From: Flaviflagellibacter deserti
GTDB taxonomy: Bacteria; Pseudomonadota; Alphaproteobacteria; Rhizobiales; Methylopilaceae
Length of the DNA: 64,000 bases
Direction of reading: 5' to 3'
NCBI RefSeq assembly: GCF_042652085.1
Contig: NZ_JBHSJF010000006.1
Location: 620,001 to 684,000 of the forward strand
Position numbers and translations under genes: made by a program. Shown in pieces: positions 8,409-16,882 of this stretch; the first letter of the stretch is position 1, and each line of letters starts with the position of its first letter. The notes under the pieces were generated by a model. It was not told the origin of the DNA, did no database searches, and saw only the letters and a program-made list of their open reading frames with translations.

Positions 8409-8843
8409 TTACGGGCAGGCGTGCCGGAAACCGTCGTAGCCGAGATAAGTGCCGCTACGCGGGTCGTATGACCTGAAGCGCGCCGCGCAGTACTCGTCAT
8501 TACGGTCGTAGGAGCCTGCATTTGCCGCAATGGCGCCGGCCGTCAGGCCGATGATGCCGGCGGCGAAGGCCGGACCGTAATAGTCCCGATAGCCATAGCC
8601 GTAATGGCGGTGGCGATAGCCGTAATACCGGTGGCCGCCACGATTGCCGTGCCAGCGACCATGACGGTTGCCGTGCCAGCGATGACCGCCGCCATGCCGG
8701 CTGCGGATCTCGGTCACATTGCTCGTCTTCTCGGCGGCCGCGACGGCGGCCGGTGCGCTTCCGGCGAATTGCGCCGCGGCGGGGCTTACGAACGAGCCGG
8801 CCGCCATGAGCGCCGCGATGCCAGTTGCGAGAAACTTTTTCAT
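8409..8843 (-). CDS. BA14K-family exported protein
   Basis: 144-residue protein with a signal peptide (MKKFLATGIAALMAAGSF to an AAAQ cleavage region), a His/Gly/Arg/Tyr-rich middle with repeated WHGN and YGYR units, a short hydrophobic segment (GIIGLTAGAIAA), and the C-terminal signature YCAARFRSYDPRSGTYLGYD of the BA14K family. That family, named from a Brucella immunoreactive protein, is common in Hyphomicrobiales envelopes; lectin-like activity has been proposed. The start is ATG 8843, with GGAGG at 8851-8855; a longer frame to 8870 would bury the signal peptide. Confidence 0.85.
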   Translation of the reverse strand: MKKFLATGIAALMAAGSFVSPAAAQFAGSAPAAVAAAEKTSNVTEIRSRHGGGHRWHGNRHGRWHGNRGGHRYYGYRHRHYGYGYRDYYGPAFAAGIIGLTAGAIAANAGSYDRNDEYCAARFRSYDPRSGTYLGYDGFRHACP

Positions 8844-8915
8844 TCCCATCCTCCGGTGATCCATACCCAACCCCGGTCTATGAGAATTGTACGCACGGGA
8901 ATCGGGTTCCCTGCG

Positions 8916-9248
8916 CTAAAGATTCGATATTTCCGGAAGGCTTGCGCCGCATGGCGCGTCAGCCTGCCTGCCTTTTTCCGCCGCCTCGGCGCGGCTGAGG
9001 CTTTCCAGCCGCTTCTCGACCTCGTCGAAGAGGGTGTTGAGGAAGTCGGTCGCATGGGCCCAGACGCGATCGCTCTTCTCATCGCAGTCGCGTTGCATCA
9101 ATTGCAGGGAGGCCAGCATGCCGGAGCGCATCGAGCGGATACATTTGATGCCATCCGGGCCGACATCGCGGGCGTGCTGGGCGAGCAGTCCACGCAGAAC
9201 CAGATCCTGTGAGATCAGCCAGCCTTGCAGAACTTCGATCTGGTCCAT
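8916..9248 (-). CDS. Hypothetical protein
   Basis: 110-residue open frame that I do not recognise. The sequence looks protein-like: predicted helical, with a mixed charged/hydrophobic pattern (FLNTLFDEVEKRLESL) and no signal peptide. It lies tandem behind the BA14K gene on the same strand. The ribosome site is weak, so the start may be internal. There are no catalytic motifs to support a function. Confidence 0.55.
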   Translation of the reverse strand: MDQIEVLQGWLISQDLVLRGLLAQHARDVGPDGIKCIRSMRSGMLASLQLMQRDCDEKSDRVWAHATDFLNTLFDEVEKRLESLSRAEAAEKGRQADAPCGASLPEISNL

Positions 9249-9503
9249 CGGCGCCCGATTTTCTGCGAGCGCCTGTTGAAAGATGCCCGGTCGCGAATCA
9301 AAACGAATCCGGACCCTTGAATAGGGGATTGCCCGTATAAGTTAGATTAATTTGACGGCCTGAAAATGCGCTGGCAGCTGAGCTGCATTTGCTATGCCGC
9401 ATGGCCACAGGTTCGCGCGGCAGGCTAAATGCGTGTAGAGTATGGAGATTGTGGAAGGGCGGCTTGCACGGCGGGAACGCCGCGATTATGTCGTCTTGAA
9501 CCG
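9249..9503. other. Intergenic region upstream of the thi riboswitch
   Basis: Relatively AT-rich stretch between the divergent hypothetical gene and the riboswitch. It should contain the thi operon promoter, but I could not find a convincing -35/-10 pair with correct spacing. A 79-codon reverse frame here overlaps the riboswitch and is not protein-like. No tRNA or repeat was seen. Confidence 0.5.
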
Positions 9504-9577
9504 CGCCGGGGTGCCGCTGTTCAGCGGCTGAGATCAAACCCGACGAACCTGATCTGGGTCATTCCAGCGAAGGGAGC
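9504..9577 (+). promoter_or_regulatory. TPP riboswitch (THI element)
   Basis: All conserved blocks are present in order: GGGGTGCC (9508-9515), GGCTGAGA, ACCC, then GAACCTGATCTGGGT and the CCAGCGAAGGGAG 3' block. Between them a GC hairpin (GCCGCTG/CAGCGGC) matches P3/P3a. The 3' block merges into AAGGGAG (9570-9576), the likely ribosome-binding site for ATG 9582. Binding of thiamine pyrophosphate would therefore be expected to sequester it and switch off translation of thiO and the genes after it. The mechanism is inferred from this geometry. Confidence 0.95.
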
Positions 9578-9581
9578 GTGA

Positions 9582-10757
9582 ATGGACAGGGTCATCAATC
9601 TGAGTGAGCGCATGGCCGGTACCCGCTTCGACGTAGCCATCGTCGGCGGCGGCATCATCGGCCTGTCGATCGGCTGGAAGCTCCGGAAACGCGGGCTTTC
9701 CGTCGCGGTGTTCGAGCGCGACGTCGTCGGGTCCGGCGCGACGCGGGCCGCGACCGGCATGCTGGCCGCGACCGCCGAGGTCGAGGCCGGCGAGGATGAT
9801 CTCCTGCCGCTGACGCTCGCCAGCCAGGAACTCTGGCCCGCTTTCGCCCGCGAGCTTGAGGACGTGAGCGGGCTTTCGGTCGACTACAAGGCCGAGGGTA
9901 CGATGGTCGTGGCGCTCGGCCGCGAGGAAGTCGACCGGTTGCGCTTCCGGCATGATCTGCAGAAGCGGCTCGGCCTGAACACCGAATGGCTGTCCGGATC
10001 GTCGGCGCGCGAGCGCGAGCCGGGGCTTCGCCCCAACGTTTCGGGCGCCATCCTCTGCGAGCAGGATCATCAGGTCGACGCCCGGAAGGTCGCGGCCGCC
10101 CTGGCCGAGGCATTCAAGCGCGCGGGTGGCGTCCTGTTCGAGAACACGCCGGTCGTTTCGCTGGAGCGGAGCGGCGGGCGGATAACCGGCCTATCGACCG
10201 CGACCGAGACCTATTCGGCAGGCACCGTCGTGCTGGCCGCCGGAGCCTGGTCGCCGGAACTCGTGCCGGAGATCAGCCTGCCGGTCCGACCGCTGCGCGG
10301 TCAGTCGCTGGCGCTGCGGATGGATCCGCGCATGCCGGCGCTGACCCACGTCATATGGACCGAGCAGATCCATATGGCGCCGAAGGGAGATAATCGCCTG
10401 ATCATCGGCGCGACCGTGGAGGAGCGCGGCTTCGACAAGGTCAACACCGCCGGCGGCGTCTTCGCGCTGCTGGAAGCGGCGCGGAGGGTTCTTCCGTCCA
10501 TGGAAGAGCTGGCGATCGACGAGATATGGGCCGGCTTCCGGCCGACTTCGCTCGATGATGCGCCGATCTTCGGCGAAGCAGGGATCGACGGGCTCGTGCT
10601 CGCGACCGGCCATCACCGCAACGGCATCCTGCTCGCACCCGTTTCCGCGCGGGCGATCGAGCACCTGATCCTGGACGGACGGATGGATGGCCCGGAAACT
10701 GGTTTCACCTTTCAGCGGTTCGGCAAGAACAGCAGCCGGCTGACCGGAGGACTTTGA
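9582..10757 (+). CDS. thiO: Glycine oxidase ThiO
   Basis: 391-residue FAD-dependent amine oxidase (DAO family) that oxidises glycine to iminoglycine, the dehydroglycine input for thiazole formation. The dinucleotide motif VAIVGGGIIGLS is at residues 18-29, and the C-terminal FAD contact GLVLATGHHRNGILLAP near 350. It is the first gene of the TPP-regulated thiO-thiS-thiG-thiE operon. ATG 9582 is chosen because the riboswitch-embedded Shine-Dalgarno is 5 bases upstream; an internal ATG at 9612 is the alternative. No thiC precedes it, although thiC leads this operon in several rhizobia. Confidence 0.9.
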   Translation: MDRVINLSERMAGTRFDVAIVGGGIIGLSIGWKLRKRGLSVAVFERDVVGSGATRAATGMLAATAEVEAGEDDLLPLTLASQELWPAFARELEDVSGLSVDYKAEGTMVVALGREEVDRLRFRHDLQKRLGLNTEWLSGSSAREREPGLRPNVSGAILCEQDHQVDARKVAAALAEAFKRAGGVLFENTPVVSLERSGGRITGLSTATETYSAGTVVLAAGAWSPELVPEISLPVRPLRGQSLALRMDPRMPALTHVIWTEQIHMAPKGDNRLIIGATVEERGFDKVNTAGGVFALLEAARRVLPSMEELAIDEIWAGFRPTSLDDAPIFGEAGIDGLVLATGHHRNGILLAPVSARAIEHLILDGRMDGPETGFTFQRFGKNSSRLTGGL

Positions 10758-10762
10758 GGACC

Positions 10763-10969
10763 ATGGAACTGACGATCAACGGCCAGACGCGCCAATGCGG
10801 TGCGACGACGGTCGATGACCTGCTCAAGGAAGAGCTCGACGAGGGCCATACGCGGCGCGGCATCGCGGTCGCGCTGAACGGGCAGGTTGTGCCCCGCGCC
10901 GAATGGGAGCGCGTGACCTTTTCCAAGGGCGATCGCGTGGAGATCGTCCGCGCGCTGCCGGGAGGCTGA
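10763..10969 (+). CDS. thiS: Sulfur carrier protein ThiS
   Basis: 68-residue ubiquitin-like sulfur carrier ending in the required Gly-Gly (ALPGG), which becomes the thiocarboxylate sulfur donor for ThiG. The N-terminal MELTINGQ strand and the ALNGQVVPR turn are typical. ATG 10763 follows GAGGA and gives the usual length; the frame also opens at a TTG at 10754 inside the thiO stop region, which is unlikely to be used. One base separates its stop from thiG. Confidence 0.93.
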   Translation: MELTINGQTRQCGATTVDDLLKEELDEGHTRRGIAVALNGQVVPRAEWERVTFSKGDRVEIVRALPGG

Positions 10970-10970
10970 G

Positions 10971-11756
10971 ATGGCGAACACCGACATTTTCGACGATCCC
11001 TTTGTCGTCGGCGGCGAGACGTTCCGCTCGCGGCTCTGGATCGGCACGGCCGGTTATCCGAACCAGAAGGTGCTGCTCGACAGCGTGCAGGCCAGCCGCG
11101 CCGAGATGGTGACGATGTCGATCCGCCGCGTCTCGCTGGCGGGGCAGGGCTTCGATACCGTCAAGCTTTTGTCGGACTACAAGTTCCTGCCGAACACGGC
11201 TGGCTGCGAGACGGCGCGCGACGCGATCCTGACGGCCGAGCTTGCCCGCGAGGCGCTCGAGACGAACTGGATCAAGCTTGAGGTCATCGGTGACCGGGAG
11301 ACGCTCTATCCGGACGTTCAGGAACTGCTGAAGGCGACCGAGGAACTGATCTCGCGCGGCTTCACCGTGCTGCCGTATTGCAACGACGATCCGGTGGTCT
11401 GCCAGCGGCTGGCCGATCTCGGCGCGGCGGCGGTGATGCCCATGGGCTCGCTGATCGGCTCGGGCATGGGCGTCGCCAATCCGGCGAATATCGAACTGAT
11501 CTGTAACCGTTCGCCGGTTCCGGTGGTTGTCGATGCCGGTATTGGCACTGCTTCCGACGCGGTAATTGCGATGGAACTCGGCGCATCGGCCGTCCTGCTG
11601 AACACGGCGGTCGCCAAGGCGGCCGATCCGGTGCGGATGGCGGCGGCGATGGGCCATGCCGTTGATGCCGGACGCCTGGCCTATCTGGCAGGCCGTATCC
11701 CGCGCCGCGGCCGCGCGGAGCCGTCGAGCCCGCAACTCGGCCTCGTCGGTTCGTGA
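10971..11756 (+). CDS. thiG: Thiazole synthase ThiG
   Basis: 261-residue TIM-barrel enzyme that condenses DXP, the ThiO-derived glycine imine and ThiS thiocarboxylate into the thiazole moiety. The Schiff-base Lys is K102 in NWIKLEVIGD. Phosphate-binding motifs GSLIGSGMGVAN and VVVDAGIGTASDAV follow, and the LLNTAVAKAADPV block is present. Its stop overlaps the GTG start of thiE (GTGA, 11753-11756). Confidence 0.95.
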   Translation: MANTDIFDDPFVVGGETFRSRLWIGTAGYPNQKVLLDSVQASRAEMVTMSIRRVSLAGQGFDTVKLLSDYKFLPNTAGCETARDAILTAELAREALETNWIKLEVIGDRETLYPDVQELLKATEELISRGFTVLPYCNDDPVVCQRLADLGAAAVMPMGSLIGSGMGVANPANIELICNRSPVPVVVDAGIGTASDAVIAMELGASAVLLNTAVAKAADPVRMAAAMGHAVDAGRLAYLAGRIPRRGRAEPSSPQLGLVGS

Positions 11757-12382
11757 ACCGGCTGCCGCGTCTTCTCATCATCACTGACCGGACCCAGGCG
11801 AAAACCTCGGTCGAGGAGGTGGTGGGGAAGTTGTGCGGCAGCGGTTGTGGCTGGATCCTCTTCCGGGACAAGGACATCGCCCCTGCCGAGCGGCGCGATA
11901 TGGCGCTCCGGCTGCGCGAGATCACGCGAGGCTGCGGGTCCAGGCTCTCCGTGAGCACCGATGTGGCCCTCGCGGCGGAGATCGGCGCGGACGGGGTCCA
12001 CTTACAGAGGGCCGAGGATATCGGGCCCGCCCGCGAATTGCTCGGCTCGGCTTGGGTCGGCCTCTCGGCGCACTCGCTCGGCGATGTCGGGTCGGCAAAG
12101 GAAGCGGGTGCGGATTACGTGACGCTCAGCCCGATCTTCCCGACCGAAAGCAAGCCGGGATATGGGCCCGCGCTCGGCCTCGAGACGATCCGTCTGGCGG
12201 CGGAGTTCGCCATCCCGGTCTTTGCGCTCGGCGGCGTGACCCCGACTTCGGCGCATCCCTGCATCGAGGCGGGCGCCTATGGCCTGGCTGTAATGGGCAC
12301 GGTGATGCGCGCCGACGATCCGGCTGCAATTGTACGTGAATACGGACGCGCGTTCTCTACAAGTGCTCGTCGAGCCGGATGA
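11753..12382 (+). CDS. thiE: Thiamine-phosphate synthase ThiE-like
   Basis: 209-residue TenI/ThiE-fold protein that should join thiazole phosphate and HMP pyrophosphate. Visible motifs: LLIITDRTQ near the start, GADGVHLQR, GLSAHSLGDV, DYVTLSPIFPTESKPGYGP, FALGGVTP, and GLAVMGTVM. Starts at GTG 11753 within the thiG stop. The C-terminus overlaps the end of moeA on the opposite strand by 26 bp. TenI-type aminase is the alternative, but the operon position favours ThiE. Confidence 0.85.
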   Translation: MNRLPRLLIITDRTQAKTSVEEVVGKLCGSGCGWILFRDKDIAPAERRDMALRLREITRGCGSRLSVSTDVALAAEIGADGVHLQRAEDIGPARELLGSAWVGLSAHSLGDVGSAKEAGADYVTLSPIFPTESKPGYGPALGLETIRLAAEFAIPVFALGGVTPTSAHPCIEAGAYGLAVMGTVMRADDPAAIVREYGRAFSTSARRAG

Positions 12383-13580
12383 TCCGGCACGGATCGCCTT
12401 TCGAGCGCGGCGCATCTTCCGGAGGCCGCATGATCAGGCAGTCGGCCTCGGCGAGCAGGCGTAGCATGGACGAATCCTGCCTGCCGAACGGCATGGCCGT
12501 CGCCACACCGGTTTCCGACAGGGTGAGCTTGCCCCTCATATAATCCTGGCGACCCTGATTTTCGCCCAGTGACGTGCCGAGCACCGCATACTCCAATTGG
12601 TGATGGACGTCCCTGCGCCCCTGCAGAGCGCGCAGCAGCGGCACCATGAACAGGAAGGCGCAGACATGGGTCGAGACCGGGTTTCCCGGCAGGCCCAGCA
12701 TGCGGATGCCGTTCATGTTGCCCGCCATCATCGGGCGGCCCGGCCGCAGGGCGACACGCCAGAAATCGAGTTTGAGCCCTTCGGCTGACAGCGCCTTGTG
12801 AACGAGGTCATGGTCGCCGACGGAGGCGCCGCCAGTCGTGACGATCACGTCCGCATTGAGGTCGCGTGCGTGGCGGGCCGCGTCCTGGATCGCCTCCAGC
12901 GTATCGCGTGCGATGCCGAGCTCGATCGGCTCGCCGCCGGCAGTCCGGACCATGTTCTCCAGCATGATGCCATTCGAGCCGTTGATCTGGCCGTCGCGCG
13001 GCTCTTCGCCCGGCTCGACCAGTTCATCGCCCGTCGCGAGAATGGCGACACGCGGGCGACGTGCGACGACGATTTCGGAGCGTCCAGTTGCGGCGACGAG
13101 CGCTACCGACCGCGCAGTCAGAAGAGTGCCTGCCTCCAGCAGGACATCGTCGGCGCGGAAATCAAGACCCGCCGGGCGGATATGCTGATTGGGCTTCGCA
13201 TTGATGATGATGCTGACGCGATCGCCCTCGCGAACCGTATCTTCCTGCGCGACCACGGCGTCCGCGTTTTCCGGCACCGCGCCGCCGGTGAAGATGCGGA
13301 CGGTCTGGCCCGCCTCAAGCCTTCCGGAGAACAGATGGCCCGCGGCCGATTCGCCGATCAGACGGAGTTCGGCGCCTTCCACGGCATCTGCTGTGCGAAC
13401 GGCGTAACCGTCCATCGCGGATGACGGGAACGAAGGCTGGGTGCGGAGGGCGGTGATGGGCTCAGCGAGCGTACGTCCGGCTGCCATCGTCAGCGGAACC
13501 GCTTCGGTGCCGAGGAGAGTCGCGCCGCGCAGGACGTGTGCCAGTGCCTCGGCGACCGGAAGGAGCGGTTGGCGGCTCAT
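12357..13580 (-). CDS. moeA: Molybdopterin molybdenumtransferase MoeA
   Basis: 407-residue enzyme that inserts molybdate into adenylylated molybdopterin. Family motifs: SSAMDGYAV near 55, FTGGAVPENADAV near 98, LATGDELVEPG near 190, TTGGASVGDHD near 245 and LGLPGNPVSTHV near 300, followed by the domain IV beta barrel. It is last in the trpG-trpD-trpC-moaC-moeA run, two bases after moaC. Its product pathway serves NasA encoded in this window. The 3' end collides with thiE. Confidence 0.95.
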   Translation of the reverse strand: MSRQPLLPVAEALAHVLRGATLLGTEAVPLTMAAGRTLAEPITALRTQPSFPSSAMDGYAVRTADAVEGAELRLIGESAAGHLFSGRLEAGQTVRIFTGGAVPENADAVVAQEDTVREGDRVSIIINAKPNQHIRPAGLDFRADDVLLEAGTLLTARSVALVAATGRSEIVVARRPRVAILATGDELVEPGEEPRDGQINGSNGIMLENMVRTAGGEPIELGIARDTLEAIQDAARHARDLNADVIVTTGGASVGDHDLVHKALSAEGLKLDFWRVALRPGRPMMAGNMNGIRMLGLPGNPVSTHVCAFLFMVPLLRALQGRRDVHHQLEYAVLGTSLGENQGRQDYMRGKLTLSETGVATAMPFGRQDSSMLRLLAEADCLIMRPPEDAPRSKGDPCRIIRLDEHL

Positions 13581-13582
13581 GC

Positions 13583-14059
13583 TCAGTCCGCGTGCCAGTC
13601 GCCGGAACGGCCGCCGGATTTGGCCAGAACCCGGATGTTTTCTATCCGCATGCCGCGATCGACCGCCTTGGCCATGTCGTAGATGGTGAGGCAGGCGACG
13701 GAGACGGCCGTCAGCGCTTCCATTTCGACTCCGGTCTGGCCCTTGAGCTTGGCGGTTGCCGTGACGTGCAGGCCGGGAAGAGCGAGATCGGCTTCGATAT
13801 CGACCGTGACCTTGGACAGCATCAGCGGATGGCAGAGCGGGATCAGGTCCGAGGTGCGCTTGGCGGCCATGATGCCGGCGATGCGGGCTGTGCCGATGAC
13901 GTCGCCCTTCTTGGCGTCGCCGCGCAGGATCAGGTCGAGCGTCTCGGCGGCCATGACGACGCGGCCCTCGGCCCGCGCCTCGCGCTCGGTCTCGGCCTTG
14001 TCTGAGACATCGACCATGTGGGCCTCGCCGCTCTCGGCGATATGGGTGAGCCTGGACAT
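13583..14059 (-). CDS. moaC: Cyclic pyranopterin monophosphate synthase MoaC
   Basis: 158-residue molybdenum-cofactor enzyme that completes conversion of the MoaA product to cPMP. The family hallmarks LIPLCHPLML (substrate loop) and GVEMEALTAVSVACLTIYDM are present, with the catalytic Lys in AVDRGMRIENIRVLAKSGG replaced in position but retained nearby. ATG 14059 overlaps the trpC stop (TGATG); a GTG one codon earlier is less likely. Confidence 0.95.
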   Translation of the reverse strand: MSRLTHIAESGEAHMVDVSDKAETEREARAEGRVVMAAETLDLILRGDAKKGDVIGTARIAGIMAAKRTSDLIPLCHPLMLSKVTVDIEADLALPGLHVTATAKLKGQTGVEMEALTAVSVACLTIYDMAKAVDRGMRIENIRVLAKSGGRSGDWHAD

Positions 14060-14874
14060 CACTCGGCGGCGGAGCGGGCGTGCGCGGAAGCCAGAAGCGC
14101 GCGGGTCGCGGCTTCGACGTCCGCCTGGCGCATCAGGCTTTCGCCGACGAGGATCGTGCGAGCGCCGGCCTCGGCAACGCGGGCGACGTCGGCCGGGGTA
14201 AAGATGCCGCTCTCTCCGACGATGATGCGGTCGCTCGGAATCTTCGGCGCGAGACGCTCGGTGATCGAGAGCGAGACCTCGAAGGTCCGCAGATCACGGT
14301 TGTTGATGCCGATCATCCGGGCGTCGAGCTCCAGCGCGCGGTCGAGTTCCGCTTCGTTATGCACCTCGGCGAGGACATCGAGACCCCAATCCTTCGCAGC
14401 TTTGGCGAGGTCACGAGCTTCGGCATCGGTGACGCCCGCAAGGATGATCAGAATGCAATCGGCACCCCATGCGCGCGCTTCTGCGACCTGATAGGGCTCA
14501 TAGAGGAAATCCTTGCGGAGCGCCGGCAAGGAGCAGGCGGCGCGGGCGGCGGTGAGGAACTCCGGAGCGCCCTGGAAGCTTGGGCCGTCGGTAAGGACGG
14601 ACAAGCAGGCAGCACCGCCAGCCTCATAAGCGCGGGCGAGGGCAGGCGGGTCGAAGTCGGCGCGGATCAGGCCTTTTGACGGGCTCGCCTTTTTTATCTC
14701 GGCGATGAGCGCCGTCTGGCCGCCTGCGATCTTCCCTGCGATGGAATCGGCAAAGCCACGAACGGGCGGCGCACGCATCGCCCGAGCCGAAATCTCGACC
14801 AGCGGCACGGTCGACTTGGCTTCCGCGATTTCGCGTCGTTTGTAGGCTTCGATCTTCGACAGGATGTCGGTCAT
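14059..14874 (-). CDS. trpC: Indole-3-glycerol phosphate synthase TrpC
   Basis: 271-residue TIM-barrel enzyme converting CdRP to indole-3-glycerol phosphate. Motifs: ALIAEIKKASPSKG, SVLTDGPSFQGAPEFL, LRKDFLYEPYQV, IGINNRDLRTFEV and IVGESGIFT. ATG 14874 (MTDILSKIEAYK) is chosen; the longer frame to 14916 would translate part of the repeat upstream (MTRPLPLG), and ATG 14886 is another possibility. It is separated from trpD by a pair of inverted repeat elements. Confidence 0.95.
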   Translation of the reverse strand: MTDILSKIEAYKRREIAEAKSTVPLVEISARAMRAPPVRGFADSIAGKIAGGQTALIAEIKKASPSKGLIRADFDPPALARAYEAGGAACLSVLTDGPSFQGAPEFLTAARAACSLPALRKDFLYEPYQVAEARAWGADCILIILAGVTDAEARDLAKAAKDWGLDVLAEVHNEAELDRALELDARMIGINNRDLRTFEVSLSITERLAPKIPSDRIIVGESGIFTPADVARVAEAGARTILVGESLMRQADVEAATRALLASAHARSAAE

Positions 14875-14888
14875 GGGATGGTTCATTA

Positions 14889-15017
14889 CCTCTCCCAAGG
14901 GGAGAGGTCGAGTCACGGCGGAAGCCGTGACCGGGTGAGGGGTAAAAGCTGTCGATAGGCCTTACCCCTCACCCGCTCGCCTGCCGGCGAACCGGCCCTC
15001 TCCCTAAGGGAGAGGGG
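14889..15017. repeat. Inverted pair of CTCTCCC/GGGTGAGGGG repeats (type B)
   Basis: The trpD-trpC gap holds two oppositely oriented copies of one element. Copy 1 (14889-14943) has palindromes CCTCTCCCAAGGGGAGAGG and GTCACGGCGGAAGCCGTGAC, ending in CGGGTGAGGGG. Copy 2 (14962-15017) runs the other way, starting TTACCCCTCACCCG and ending in a CCCTCTCCCTAAGGGAGAGGG palindrome (14996-15016). The two copies could pair into one long stem across 18 bases, or fold separately. A third copy lies at 36422-36470. Confidence 0.85.
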
Positions 15018-15024
15018 CAGACCA

Positions 15025-16038
15025 TCACGAATTCGAAACTTCGATCAGCTTCTCCAACCGCGCCCGAGCGGCACCGGTGTCGATGCTCTGCTGGGCCAGC
15101 ACCACGCCCTCCGCGAGGTTCTCGGCCTTGCCTCCGACGACGAGACCGGCGGCCGCGTTCAGCACCGTGACATCGCGATAGGCGTTGTCGACGCCGTCGA
15201 GAACGCCGAGCAGAGCCGCCGCATTATAGATGCCGTCGCCGCCCTTGAGGTCTTCCGCCGTGCAGCAGGTGAGGCCGAACGTGCGCGGATCGATGTCGAA
15301 CAAAGTCACCTGACCGTTCCTGATCTCGGCGGCGTGGCTCAGGCCGGTACCGGTGATCTCATCCAGGCCATCGGACCCGTGGACGACCCAGGAATGCTCG
15401 GTGCCGAGCGCCGCGAGCGCATGGGCGATCGGCTCGACCCAGGCGCGCGAGAACACACCGACCATCTGGCGCGTGACGCCGGCCGGGTTCGAGAGCGGGC
15501 CCAGTATGTTGAAGATCGTGCGGATGCCGAGTTCGGCGCGGGCCGGGCCGACATAGCGCATCGCCGAATGATGGTTCGGCGCGAACATGAAGCCGATGCC
15601 GGCCTCGTTGATGCATTCGGATATCTTTTCCGGCGGGATGTCGATCTTTACGCCCAGCGCAATCAGCACGTCCGCCGAGCCCGATTTGGAGGAAAGCGCC
15701 CGGTTGCCGTGCTTGGCGACGGGAATGCCGGCGCCAGCGACCACGAAGGCGGCGCAAGTAGAGATATTGTACGAGCCGGCGCTGTCGCCGCCGGTGCCGA
15801 CCACGTCGACCGAGCCAGGCGGAGCGATGACCGGTGTCATCTTGGCCCGCATGACCGAGACCGCGCCCGCGATCTCGTCGACGACTTCGCCACGGATGCG
15901 GAGCGCCATCAGGAAGGCGCCGATCTGTGCGGGCGTCGCCTCGCCGGACATGATGATGTCGAACGCGGCGGTCGCTTCCTCACGTGTGAGGGGACGGCCG
16001 TCGGAGACACGGGCGACGAAAGGCTTGAAGCTGTCCAT
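15025..16038 (-). CDS. trpD: Anthranilate phosphoribosyltransferase TrpD
   Basis: 337-residue enzyme joining anthranilate and PRPP. Key motifs: the PRPP/pyrophosphate loop VGTGGDSAGSYNIST, KHGNRALSSKSGSADVL, and FNILGPLSNPAG. ATG 16038 is chosen over a TTG two codons earlier. It follows trpG by 6 bases and precedes the repeat pair. Confidence 0.96.
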   Translation of the reverse strand: MDSFKPFVARVSDGRPLTREEATAAFDIIMSGEATPAQIGAFLMALRIRGEVVDEIAGAVSVMRAKMTPVIAPPGSVDVVGTGGDSAGSYNISTCAAFVVAGAGIPVAKHGNRALSSKSGSADVLIALGVKIDIPPEKISECINEAGIGFMFAPNHHSAMRYVGPARAELGIRTIFNILGPLSNPAGVTRQMVGVFSRAWVEPIAHALAALGTEHSWVVHGSDGLDEITGTGLSHAAEIRNGQVTLFDIDPRTFGLTCCTAEDLKGGDGIYNAAALLGVLDGVDNAYRDVTVLNAAAGLVVGGKAENLAEGVVLAQQSIDTGAARARLEKLIEVSNS

Positions 16039-16044
16039 CGGCAA

Positions 16045-16665
16045 TCAGCCGGCCTTGCGGAGGGAGCCGGTACGGCGGCTGTCGTTCCACTCGCGGGCGA
16101 TCGCGAGGAAGTTCGAAAACAGGGTGGACCCGTGTTCGGACGCAATGCTCTCGGGGTGGAACTGCACGCCATGAACCGGCAGTTCTTTGTGGGACAGGCC
16201 CATGATCAGACCGTCCTCGCTCTCCGCCGTCACTTCGAGCTCGGCGGGCAGGGTCGCGCGGTCGACGACAAGCGAGTGATAGCGCGTCGCGTGGATCGGC
16301 TCGTTGATGCCGCGGAAGACGCTTTTGCCCTGATGGTTGATCAGGTTGACCTTGCCGTGGACCGGCACGGGCGCACGAACGACGTTGCCGCCGTAGATGT
16401 CGCCCATCGCCTGCATGCCGAGGCAGATGCCAAAAACCGGAATCTCGGGGCCCGCGCGGCGGATCAGGTCACAGGAAATGCCTGCTTCTTTAGGCGTACA
16501 CGGTCCCGGCGAGATCACGATCGCGTCCGGCCGGTCGGCCATGACGTCCTCGACCGTGGTCTTGTCGTTGCGCAGGACTTTGACCTGCGCGCCTAGGCGG
16601 CCGATGGCGTGCAACACGTTGAAAGTGAAGCTGTCGTAGTTGTCGATGAGCGTGACGCGGATCAT
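16045..16665 (-). CDS. trpG: Anthranilate synthase glutamine amidotransferase component
   Basis: 206-residue class I glutamine amidotransferase that supplies ammonia to anthranilate synthase. It starts with the family-typical LIDNYDSFTFNV. The nucleophile is C81 (GICLGMQAMG), and the His-Glu pair is in VQFHPESIASEHG. It is first in the tryptophan/molybdopterin run; trpE is not in this window, so the partner subunit is encoded elsewhere. The protein may also serve as PabA. Confidence 0.95.
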   Translation of the reverse strand: MIRVTLIDNYDSFTFNVLHAIGRLGAQVKVLRNDKTTVEDVMADRPDAIVISPGPCTPKEAGISCDLIRRAGPEIPVFGICLGMQAMGDIYGGNVVRAPVPVHGKVNLINHQGKSVFRGINEPIHATRYHSLVVDRATLPAELEVTAESEDGLIMGLSHKELPVHGVQFHPESIASEHGSTLFSNFLAIAREWNDSRRTGSLRKAG

Positions 16666-16882
16666 GCGAGGTCTTTAGCAGACGCCGTGCAGCGGCGCGA
16701 GTGTGACGGAGGCCGATCGGTTTCCAGCTAGGCCGTGACCCGATGAACGCGAACAGCTTGAATTGGCGAAAGCGGAATTCCGCTTCGAGAAATACATAAA
16801 GCCGTCGCTCGTCGGGCTTTTGCAAAACGGAACCATCAGGTCTGGTTCATGGCGGTGTCGCCGACCAGCACCGTCGGATCCA

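Noticed and set aside
9298..9537. 79-codon reverse frame over the thi leader
   Set aside because: Overlaps the TPP riboswitch and lacks protein-like composition.
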